A stretch of 64,000 bases of DNA from positions 1-64,000 of the forward strand of contig CAZCFO010000003.1 of assembly GCA_964497975.1 (NCBI GenBank), read 5' to 3'. Shown one piece after another: positions 54,117 to 61,329 of this stretch. Under the pieces are notes generated by a model, which worked only from the letters and a program-made list of their open reading frames with translations, did no database searches and had not been told where the DNA came from. Source of the DNA: JABFSS01 sp964497975. GTDB taxonomy: Bacteria; Patescibacteriota; Gracilibacteria; Peribacterales; Peribacteraceae. Position numbers and translations under genes: made by a program. Numbering within the stretch: the stretch's first letter is position 1; each line of letters starts with the position of its first letter.

Positions 54117-54563
54117 CTACTTGATTGTCAGGGTGCCGTATTGATCCGGCGTCCTAGTTAGGATCACGAGCTTCGACTTGGTAGTCAAAAGTGTGATTTC
54201 ATTGGCGGTGACGCGAATCGAACTTACGTCACCATCCAAGGTGTGGCTTTGTTCAAGCCACCTTATCGTGACGCTCGTTCGCGGCGTCACGTCCTCGTGG
54301 TACTCGAACCGCATGTCGCGGCCCCCGATGGGGTAACGGCCGGCGGTGGTCAAGATGACCAGCCGGTGTTGCTCTACGCGAATACCGCTGATCGATTTCC
54401 CAGCGATAGGGTAGCGCGGATCCGTCCGGTACCCTTCTGGGTCGATCCTGGGTATCACGACGATGTCATTGCCGCTCGGGTTGACGAGTGCCCAGTAGGC
54501 ACAAGCCGCCGAAAGGCCGACAAAAGTGACCGACAACACGATGACCAATGTTTTCTGCTTCAT
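54117..54563 (-). CDS. Membrane-anchored protein, paralogue B (148 aa)
   Basis: TM LVIVLSVTFVGLSAACAYWA, then TTAGRYPIGG, DVTPRTSVTIRWLEQSHTL, GDVSSIRVTANE and the end PDQYGTLTIK, aligned along its length with paralogue A. First gene of the minus-strand cluster. Its ATG overlaps the stop of a possible 14-codon leader ORF (MRKRMLWGQKARKL). Confidence 0.8.
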   Translation of the reverse strand: MKQKTLVIVLSVTFVGLSAACAYWALVNPSGNDIVVIPRIDPEGYRTDPRYPIAGKSISGIRVEQHRLVILTTAGRYPIGGRDMRFEYHEDVTPRTSVTIRWLEQSHTLDGDVSSIRVTANEITLLTTKSKLVILTRTPDQYGTLTIK

Positions 54564-54715
54564 AGCTTTCTCGCTTTCTGCCCCCACAGCATCCTCTTTC
54601 TCATCGCCCTGCCCGGCGATTCAAAAAAGAATGCCTGAGGGCAAGACGTAATAGTTGCGTCAGCCTGCGGCCGACGTTTCCTCGAAAAAGAGGGTGCGTG
54701 AGGGTGCTTGTTGAT
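54564..54715 (-). promoter_or_regulatory. Structured leader, copy 5
   Basis: Same parts as copy 4, about 90% identical by eye. It lies between the cluster promoter and paralogue B. It may also encode the leader peptide noted there. Confidence 0.65.
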
Positions 54716-54733
54716 GACAATGACCAAGATATT

Positions 54734-54762
54734 ATTATACCATAAATAATAAAATCAGTCGA
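54734..54762 (-). promoter_or_regulatory. Promoter of the pilin-like cluster
   Basis: Minus strand: TCGACT (54762-54757), 17-nt spacer, TATAAT (54739-54734). It gives a 5' UTR of about 160 nt containing leader copy 5. Confidence 0.6.
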
Positions 54763-54767
54763 ATATG

Positions 54768-54781
54768 CGCTTCCGGAAGCG
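54768..54781. promoter_or_regulatory. 14-bp perfect palindrome between divergent promoters
   Basis: CGCTTCCGGAAGCG lies between the pilin-cluster promoter and typA, over the expected typA -35 region (its -10 TACACT is at 54794-54799). Possible operator. Confidence 0.4.
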
Positions 54782-54841
54782 TGAAGTTTGCCCTACACTC
54801 TCGCCGCTCCGGGACCTCCGGAGGAGCTTCCCGCTGCTTTT

Positions 54842-56641
54842 ATGAGTATCCGCAATATCGCCATTATCGCCCACGTCGACCATGGAAAGACGACGCTCGT
54901 CGATGCGCTGCTCAAGCAGGGCGGGGCGTTCGCCGCGCATGAGCAGGAGAAAGTCGGCGAGCTGATCATGGACTCCAACGCGCAGGAGAAGGAGCGCGGC
55001 ATCACCATCTACGCCAAGAACTGCTCCATCCAGTACAAGGACTGCCGCATCAACATCGTCGACACCCCCGGCCACGCGGATTTCGGTTCCGAGGTCGAGC
55101 GCGTGCTGCGCACCGTCGACTGCGTGCTGCTCGTCGTCGACGCGCAGGAAGGGCCCATGCCGCAGACGAAATTCGTGCTCAAGAAGTCGCTCGAGCTCGG
55201 CCTCAAGCCGATCGTCGTCATCAACAAGATCGACAAGCCCGCGTCGCGCGCCATGGAGGTGGTCGACGAGGTCTTCGATCTCTTCGTCGCGCTCAAGGCC
55301 AACGACCAGCAGCTCGACTTCCCGTACATCTTCGCCATCGCCCGCGAGGGCATGGCAAAGCGCAAGCTCGAGGATTCATCCAAAGACCTGACACCGCTCT
55401 TCGATTTGATCATGGAGCATGTTCCCGCCGTGGAGCAGAACATGACCGCGCCGTTCCGCATGCAGCCCTGCAGTCTTGCGTACGACAACTACGTCGGCCG
55501 CCTTGCCATAGGGCGTGTGACCGAAGGCGTCGCCAAGGTCGGCGACAAGGTGTTCATCAAAAAGCCCGACGGACACACGCGCACCAGCAAGATCACGAAA
55601 ATTCTGCTGTACAAAGGGCTCCGCCGAATTGAGGCCCCCGAGGCCGTCGCCGGCGACATCGTGACCATCGCGGGCATTCCCGACATCTACGTCGGCGAGA
55701 CCATCACCACCAGCGATTCCGCCGAGGCGCTTCCCGCGCTCAACATCGACCCCCCGACGATCAGCATGGAATTCCTCGTCAACAACTCGCCGTTCGCCGG
55801 CAAGGAAGGCGAGCTCGTCACCACGCGGCACATCAAGGCCCGCCTGGAGCGCGAGAAGGAGACGAACGTCGGTCTGCACGTGGAGGAGGTCCCGAATTCC
55901 GACACGTACAAAGTCTCCGGCCGCGGCGAGCTGCATCTTTCGGTGCTCATCGAGGACATGCGCCGCGAGGGCTTTGAGCTGCAGGTCTCCCGCCCCGAAG
56001 TGATCATGCGCACGATCGACGGCAAAAAGCACGAGCCCATCGAGCAGGCGATCATCGACGTTCCCGAGGAATTCACGGGCACGGTCATCGACATGCTCTC
56101 GCGCCGCAAGGGCGAGCTCGTGGACATGAAGACCTCCGAAGGCCACGCGCGCATCGAGTTCAAAGTGCCCACCAGGGGCCTGCTCGGCTTCCGGGGCGAC
56201 TTCATCATCGAAACGCGCGGGGAGGGGATCCTGAGCCATTCCTTCATCGGCTACGAGCCGTACAAGGGCGACCTGCCGGGCCGCACGCGCGGCTCCATGA
56301 TCTCCATGGGCGGCGGCAAGACCGTCGCGTTCGGTCTCTGGGGCCTCCAGGACCGCGGCAAGCTGTTCGTCGTCCCGGGCGTCGACGTGTACGAAGGCAT
56401 GATCGTCGGTGAGAGCGCGAAGAACGAGGACATGATCGTGAACGCCACCAAGGAGAAGAAGCTCACGAACATGCGCGCCTCGGGCTCCGATGAGGCGATC
56501 AATCTGACGCCGGTCAACCAGATGACGCTCGAGCAGGCGCTCGAGTACATCGCGGATGACGAGCTGGTCGAGATCACGCCGAAGAACATCCGTCTCCGCA
56601 AGAAGCTGCTCAAGGAACACGAGCGGAAGAGGCAGAAGTGA
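54842..56641 (+). CDS. typA: Ribosome-associated GTPase TypA/BipA
   Basis: 599 aa. G1 AHVDHGKTTLVDALL, switch ITIYAKN, G3 DTPGHADFGSEVER, G4 NKIDKP; EF-G-like domains III and V, and the BipA C-terminal domain. It helps 50S assembly and stress adaptation. The ATG at 54842 matches homologues; an upstream in-frame TTG is rejected. A GGAGGAG lies about 15 nt upstream. Confidence 0.97.
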   Translation: MSIRNIAIIAHVDHGKTTLVDALLKQGGAFAAHEQEKVGELIMDSNAQEKERGITIYAKNCSIQYKDCRINIVDTPGHADFGSEVERVLRTVDCVLLVVDAQEGPMPQTKFVLKKSLELGLKPIVVINKIDKPASRAMEVVDEVFDLFVALKANDQQLDFPYIFAIAREGMAKRKLEDSSKDLTPLFDLIMEHVPAVEQNMTAPFRMQPCSLAYDNYVGRLAIGRVTEGVAKVGDKVFIKKPDGHTRTSKITKILLYKGLRRIEAPEAVAGDIVTIAGIPDIYVGETITTSDSAEALPALNIDPPTISMEFLVNNSPFAGKEGELVTTRHIKARLEREKETNVGLHVEEVPNSDTYKVSGRGELHLSVLIEDMRREGFELQVSRPEVIMRTIDGKKHEPIEQAIIDVPEEFTGTVIDMLSRRKGELVDMKTSEGHARIEFKVPTRGLLGFRGDFIIETRGEGILSHSFIGYEPYKGDLPGRTRGSMISMGGGKTVAFGLWGLQDRGKLFVVPGVDVYEGMIVGESAKNEDMIVNATKEKKLTNMRASGSDEAINLTPVNQMTLEQALEYIADDELVEITPKNIRLRKKLLKEHERKRQK

Positions 56642-56642
56642 G

Positions 56643-56661
56643 CGCACGTCTTCGATGTGCG
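56643..56661. repeat. REP palindrome, left of the RAYT gene
   Basis: CGCACGTC-TTC-GATGTGCG, 8-bp stem with one wobble. It matches the palindrome at 57241-57261 read on the other strand. Confidence 0.75.
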
Positions 56662-56675
56662 ATTGGACGCGTCAT

Positions 56676-57113
56676 TCACACGGCCGAAATATCGCTTGTT
56701 TCCCACCGTCTGTTAGCGGACGACCAGGGATATTCATCAGCAGACTCACACAAATTTTTTTTCAAAGGGTTCGCATGGATGTAATCGCGTGCGTCGGGAA
56801 TGCTATGTACGCATCGGATATGAAAACGTCTTTGCCAAAGGGAATGAATGCCTGTTTGAAAAGACAGCCCCATTTTATAGATGCGCATGATATTGGAGAT
56901 GGTTTCCGGCTCAGGGATACGGACCAGCAGATGCACATGGTCGGGCATGATGACGAATGCGTACAGGAGGAATGGCCGCTGTTTCTGAACCCGATAGATG
57001 TGAGTTGCGGCTTCCTGGGCAAATGCAGGAGATGCAAAAAACGGACGTCGGCCGCGGGTGACGCTCGTCACCAGCATGGTCTCTTCATTTTGAATGAAAT
57101 GGCGCTGGGTCAT
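56676..57113 (-). CDS. REP-associated tyrosine transposase (RAYT, IS200-like)
   Basis: 145 aa. FVIMPDHVHLLVRIPEP carries the HUH (HxH) metal motif, and YIHANPLKKNL with DEYPWSS is the RAYT C-terminal signature. N-terminal TSVTRGRRPFF fits the family. RAYTs cut single-stranded REP hairpins. Two REP palindromes flank the gene. The ATG at 57113 is chosen by homology. Confidence 0.9.
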   Translation of the reverse strand: MTQRHFIQNEETMLVTSVTRGRRPFFASPAFAQEAATHIYRVQKQRPFLLYAFVIMPDHVHLLVRIPEPETISNIMRIYKMGLSFQTGIHSLWQRRFHIRCVHSIPDARDYIHANPLKKNLCESADEYPWSSANRRWETSDISAV

Positions 57114-57213
57114 GACGTCATCATTTCTTCTGAAACTGTCTTCCAGCAGATCGGAACTGTGCGATGGAAATATGCAAATGGGGGTTTTATGCATTGGCAT
57201 GGGAAAGCAGTCG

Positions 57214-57261
57214 GTTCCATGGAGCAGTGGAACGCCACGGCCGCACGTCGAAGACGTGCGG
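57214..57261. repeat. Two REP palindromes upstream of the RAYT gene
   Basis: 57214-57233 is GTTCCAT with GTGGAAC, of the family at 7531 and 37762. 57241-57261 is CCGCACGTC-GAA-GACGTGCGG, the partner of the copy at 56643. Confidence 0.75.
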
Positions 57262-57352
57262 CTGACTGCCGACCCCATTTCCGCGGCTTTTTCATTGCCC
57301 AAACCCCCGTATAACCCTATAAAAGGGCGCTCCAATTTGTCCGGAGACCCTA

Positions 57353-57381
57353 TTAACACTATGCAACAATTCTGCTATAAT
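57353..57381 (+). promoter_or_regulatory. Consensus promoter
   Basis: TTAACA (57353-57358), 17-nt spacer, TATAAT (57376-57381). The 5' UTR to the ATG at 57403 is about 15 nt. Confidence 0.75.
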
Positions 57382-57402
57382 AGCAATGAACCGCTCACAC
57401 CC

Positions 57403-58134
57403 ATGCAAAAAAAACATTTCCGCGTCCTCCTGATGAATGTGGGCTATGCCACGGGCCTCGACGGGTCCATGCGGAGCTATCTGACGCAGTGGTACCGGTA
57501 CCTGTACACGCCGCAGCGGATCATCCGCCAGGTGCGCCAGTCCATCTACGGCCTGCTCAACCGCGAGAACCCCGATCTCTGCTGCTTCGTCGAAATCCAC
57601 CGCCGCCACGGCTTTGTCCCGCACCCGCATGCCTACACGTCGCACATCGACAACAAGTACGGCCGCTTCTCGCCGTTGCGCTTCATGCCGTTCTTCCGTG
57701 ACAACTGCAACGGCTTCTTCAGCCACCACCAGTTGCAGTTCAAAAAGCGCTACTTCAAGAACGGCTCCAAAAAGCTGATTTACGACATCAATCTGGGCAA
57801 CGGCATGTCGCTGCTGCTCATCCACTTCTCTCTCAACCGCGATACGCGCAAGCTGCAGTTCCGCGAGCTCAAGAAGATCCTCAAGGGCCGCCCGAACACC
57901 CTCATCTGCGGCGACTTCAACATCTTCCGCGGCACGCGCGAACTCCATTCCCTCGCGGAGTCCTGCAATCTCAAGATCGTCAACGCGCATTCGCCCACCT
58001 TCCCGGCCGCCCGTCCCAAGCGTGCGCTGGACCTGTTCCTGGCCCCCAAGTCGCTGGAGCATGTGTCGGCGTCCGTGATGGGGGACGTGCAGGTGTCGGA
58101 TCACCTGCCGGTGATGCTGGAGATGGCCTTCTAG
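57403..58134 (+). CDS. Endonuclease/exonuclease/phosphatase (EEP) family protein
   Basis: 243 aa. NPDLCCFVEI (Glu), LLIHFSLNRDTRKLQ, LICGDFNIF (GDFN) and VQVSDHLPVMLEM (SDHLPV) are the metal and catalytic motifs of the EEP fold, which covers DNases, sphingomyelinases and phosphatases. No signal peptide. The substrate cannot be told. Confidence 0.88.
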   Translation: MQKKHFRVLLMNVGYATGLDGSMRSYLTQWYRYLYTPQRIIRQVRQSIYGLLNRENPDLCCFVEIHRRHGFVPHPHAYTSHIDNKYGRFSPLRFMPFFRDNCNGFFSHHQLQFKKRYFKNGSKKLIYDINLGNGMSLLLIHFSLNRDTRKLQFRELKKILKGRPNTLICGDFNIFRGTRELHSLAESCNLKIVNAHSPTFPAARPKRALDLFLAPKSLEHVSASVMGDVQVSDHLPVMLEMAF

Positions 58135-58163
58135 AGGGCAAACAGGGGACATAGGGCATAGAA

Positions 58164-58188
58164 GGCATACAGGATTTTCCTGTATGCC
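58164..58188 (+). terminator. Hairpin terminator of the EEP gene
   Basis: 11-bp stem GGCATACAGGA/TCCTGTATGCC with a 3-nt loop. Outer GGGCATA/TATGCCC repeats and a T-run follow at 58201-58212. Confidence 0.8.
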
Positions 58189-58241
58189 CTGTATGCCGTT
58201 TATGCCCTTTTTCCTTTAAAAAACGTGCGCGTACACGGTAC

Positions 58242-58270
58242 TTGACGTAATACAATAAAAGTGATATCTT
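58242..58270 (+). promoter_or_regulatory. Sigma-70-like promoter
   Basis: TTGACG (58242-58247), 17-nt spacer, TATCTT (58265-58270), upstream of the secreted Ser-rich protein. Confidence 0.65.
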
Positions 58271-58304
58271 GCACGTCCTTCGTTTTCCTATCCCCCCTCT
58301 ATCC

Positions 58305-59213
58305 ATGAGACTTTTGGCTTCTGTCAGCGCCGCAGTCATCCTCCTTGCCGGGGGCATGGGTATGATGCCGAATACCGCTTCCGCCTACACGTACTACGAC
58401 GTGTCCTCCAGCGCCCCCATGGTCCCGTCCAGCGCGGGTTCTTCGGCCGGAACCACCAGTTCCGTCACGGTGAGCCCCGCATCGGGCGATTCGACCTCCT
58501 CTGCAGTGCTCCCCCCCTCGTACTACAGCTCGTCGTCCGTATCGTCCGCTCCCCAGGCCGTCGATTCCCCGTACCCGTACTTCCGCCGCGATGACGGCGC
58601 GGGTTCCGTTTCGACCGACCAGGGTCAGCAGCAGTACGTGCCCCAGGACACGGGTCGTCCGTCGTACATCAGCGACGTTCCCAAGGTCGGTCTCTCCGTC
58701 GAATCGGACCGCAGCGAGGCCAACCCCGGCGACGATGTCCGGTACTGGATCCGCGCGCGCAACCTGTACAGCCGCGACCTGCCGCAGTGGAAAGTCGCCT
58801 TCTTCTTCGACCCCAACGACATGCAGATCCTCGATGCCGGCGGCGGCCGCATCCAGGGCGACCATATCCTCTTTAACGTCCCCGCCTCGCGCTCCGACGA
58901 AGAGCACGTCTACAGCGTCCGGGTGCATCTCTTCAAGAAGCACAAGAACGGCAAGGTCATCCGCGTCTACGGCTCCATGGTCTGGGACGGCACCATCAGC
59001 CCAGCCTGCTCCAAGAACGAGCTGCGCATCATCGAGAAGCCGCCCGTGACGGGTGCCGACGACGACTACACGGGTCCCGTCGAAAACCTCCAGGCCTTCC
59101 TCCGTCCCGTGAACGCCGCGACCCATGGTTCCCCGATGCCCCTTCTGGTCTGGATCGCCGTCGCCGCAGCGGGTATCGCCATCGGAGGAGCGGTGAGCAA
59201 GAAGCTTGCCTAA
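58305..59213 (+). CDS. Secreted Ser-rich protein with C-terminal membrane anchor
   Basis: 302 aa. Signal peptide ending NTASAYT, a Ser/Thr/Pro/Tyr-rich region (25-110), a beta-sandwich-like domain (125-235; VGLSVESDRSEANPGDDVRY, WKVAFFFDPNDM) of the DUF11 type, and a C-terminal TM (LVWIAVAAAGIAIGGAV) with Lys end. Likely surface-displayed and O-mannosylated (inference). Confidence 0.8.
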   Translation: MRLLASVSAAVILLAGGMGMMPNTASAYTYYDVSSSAPMVPSSAGSSAGTTSSVTVSPASGDSTSSAVLPPSYYSSSSVSSAPQAVDSPYPYFRRDDGAGSVSTDQGQQQYVPQDTGRPSYISDVPKVGLSVESDRSEANPGDDVRYWIRARNLYSRDLPQWKVAFFFDPNDMQILDAGGGRIQGDHILFNVPASRSDEEHVYSVRVHLFKKHKNGKVIRVYGSMVWDGTISPACSKNELRIIEKPPVTGADDDYTGPVENLQAFLRPVNAATHGSPMPLLVWIAVAAAGIAIGGAVSKKLA

Positions 59214-59227
59214 GGCAAAGGAAGGAA

Positions 59228-59312
59228 TCGAAGAAAACGACGCAAACGAGGAAGAAAACGAGGACTATCCTCGTTTTCTTCGTTTGCCTCGTTTGCGTCG
59301 TTTGCCTCTCCG
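59228..59312. repeat. Long imperfect hairpin of AACGAGG/CGTTTGC words
   Basis: The left arm (59228-59262) and right arm (59266-59312) pair almost throughout, with a 7-nt insertion in the right arm. It follows the stop of the Ser-rich gene. Confidence 0.6.
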
Positions 59313-59383
59313 CTGGCAAGCCCAACTCCTTGAAAGACTGTCGGCTTCCTGCCATCCTTCGTCGTCCTTCCCACATACCCGCT

Positions 59384-59455
59384 ATGCGTCGATTTTCCGT
59401 GGTTCTGGCGTGTCTGTCGCTGTTGATCTTGCCGCTGCTGAGCAGGGCGGTCTGA
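59384..59455 (+). pseudogene. Signal-peptide-only ORF (23 aa)
   Basis: MRRFSVVLACLSLLILPLLS, then RAV and a stop. It looks like the export signal of a lost gene; the following 120 nt is repeat-like (GAGTAGTAGAGTAATAG and near-complementary words). Confidence 0.25.
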
Positions 59456-59583
59456 AGCAGAGTAGCGGGGATTGGAGTAGTAGAGTAATAGGGCGAGGCC
59501 AGGAGGCCTTGCTCTTCCGTAGTACGCTGATTCGCTTTCCTACTATCCTGCTATTCCAGTAGTCCAATATTCCTCATCGTTCG

Positions 59584-60708
59584 ATGCGTTTTCCGTCCTT
59601 ACTTCTTCTCACCATCTTCGTTGCCTCCTGCTCCGCCAGCGCGGGTCCGGTTGACGGCACGGCCGGCGAAATGGGGGGAAACTTCGGCGACGAGATCAGC
59701 ACGGTTCTCTTCGTCGATCCCGCGACGGTGACGGCGGAGCGTCAGGCGTTCATCGCGGAACTGCGGACGATCCCGGCCCGCGCCAGCAAGCGCGAGCTCT
59801 ATGAGAAGTACGTGCCCGTCATCGGCGCCAACGGCGTGCTGGAGGGCATCACGCAGCTCTGGCCCACGTGCCACAGCGAAGCGCATGACCTGGGCAAAGT
59901 CATCCAGGCGACGATCAACGACATCGGCACGTCGCTCCGGGTCTGCCGCGACGGCTGTTATTCGGGCTGCATGCACGGGGTGCTCATGGAGGCGTTCGCG
60001 GGCGCGCGGACGGGCGCAGAAAACGATCCGGAGCGGCATGTGGATGTCGAGCTGGTCAAAACGATGCTCAGCGATCTCTGCGCGCGCAATGAGACGATGA
60101 CCGCGGCGTACTCGCCCGGCGATTGCGCGCACGGCGTGGGCCACGCGCTCATGGTCCTCTCGGACTACCGCATTCCCGAAACCATCCGGTACTGCGACGG
60201 GTTCGGCGAAGACCACCTCAATTATTACTGCGCGACGGGTGCTTACATGGAATACGTGACGGAGCGCGACGCCGAGGACGTCGCCACCGGCAAGCGCGAG
60301 TTCTATCCCTGCGATGTCGGCAAATATCCCGCGGCCTGCGCGCGGTACAAGATGGTCCACGTGATCCCCCGCAACGTGAAGTCGCGCGCGCAGATCGGGC
60401 CCTTCCTGCGCAAGTGCGCTCAGCTCACGGGCAAGTACCGAGTCGGCTGTTACCACGGCGCAGGAAACGGCTTCATGGGGCCCATCGTGCAGGGCAAGGT
60501 CACCCTCCTGGATGTCTGCGGCGGGGCGACGGGTGATGACCGGTTCGCGTGCATCGAGGGGGCCATCGAGCGGATGGTCAAGTACCACCCGGATCTCGCG
60601 AAAAAAACATGCGCCACGGTGCAGGGAAGCGACAGAGAGACGTGTGACGACGCCATCGCGCACGGCATGTACAATATGGAGAAGGACATGTCGCTGTACG
60701 CGCATTAG
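59584..60708 (+). CDS. Lipoprotein with repeated Cys/His motifs
   Basis: 374 aa. Lipobox FVASC. The domain repeats short Cys/His units: CHSEAHDLG, CYSGCMHGVLMEAF, CAHGVGHALM, YYCATGAYMEY, CYHGAGNGFMG and AHGMYNM. The regular CxHGxGH pattern suggests a metal- or haem-binding helical fold with disulfides. No named family recognised. Confidence 0.78.
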   Translation: MRFPSLLLLTIFVASCSASAGPVDGTAGEMGGNFGDEISTVLFVDPATVTAERQAFIAELRTIPARASKRELYEKYVPVIGANGVLEGITQLWPTCHSEAHDLGKVIQATINDIGTSLRVCRDGCYSGCMHGVLMEAFAGARTGAENDPERHVDVELVKTMLSDLCARNETMTAAYSPGDCAHGVGHALMVLSDYRIPETIRYCDGFGEDHLNYYCATGAYMEYVTERDAEDVATGKREFYPCDVGKYPAACARYKMVHVIPRNVKSRAQIGPFLRKCAQLTGKYRVGCYHGAGNGFMGPIVQGKVTLLDVCGGATGDDRFACIEGAIERMVKYHPDLAKKTCATVQGSDRETCDDAIAHGMYNMEKDMSLYAH

Positions 60709-60798
60709 GAAAAGCCGACAGCTGCGGAATTCTTTGCCGTGTTTTTTTGTCATGGATGGGGGTGCCGTCTCAACGCCGCATTTCTCCTGTTTTTTTCC

Positions 60799-60987
60799 AT
60801 GCTGACGTCATCGAATGCGCGCCGGGCGCTCAGTCATTTCAGTCTGGCGACATTCCTGTTGTCGATATTTCTCGGCTCCCTCGCAGCGGCATTGCCGGTG
60901 GTCAGCGCCCCTGGGTTGACAGCCTACGTTCCTGCCTCGCCGCCGACCGCCTGCAACGGTTCGCCGGCTGCCATCGATGTTGCATGA
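60799..60987 (+). pseudogene. Truncated duplicate of the following adhesin N-terminus
   Basis: 62 aa. ALSHFSLATFLLSIFLGSLA, then AALPVVS aligns with SALSTFSTTALVLNIAVGSL, then VAALPVFS of the next gene. It stops soon after the signal peptide. Probably the remains of a tandem copy. Confidence 0.5.
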
Positions 60988-61329
60988 ATCGCATACAAAA
61001 GAGCTGTGATTGCACGTGAAGTAGGATTTGCACAGAATCCCGTTCTTTCGCATAACGAAAAAAATCCTGCAGATCTCATCACTCTGTCGGACCAATCTTT
61101 CAATTTTCAGCCTTTCAGAGCTCTCTTTGGCGTATGTTGCCTCATCGATATCTGCGGCTGGAGTGGATTCCTGCTTTCGCTCTTGCCTATGACATCCGGC
61201 TTTGAATGTGTGGGCAACAATGGTCCAGATCGCGGTAGAGATTCTCGCTTTTGATCTATTATATGGCTCCGGAAGCCTTGACTTGCTAAATGCCATCAAT
61301 ATGATTTGGATGATTTCCCCCTCCTCTTT
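60988..61329 (+). other. Intergenic region with adhesin promoter
   Basis: 342 nt with no convincing gene. TTGACT (61278-61283), 16-nt spacer and TATGAT (61300-61305) form a promoter for the gene at 61330. Nothing else is recognised. Confidence 0.6.

Noticed and set aside
53238..54715. c-di-GMP (GEMM) or cobalamin riboswitch for the repeated leader
   Set aside because: ACGCA and GAGGAAAC words look similar, but the required conserved core order is missing.
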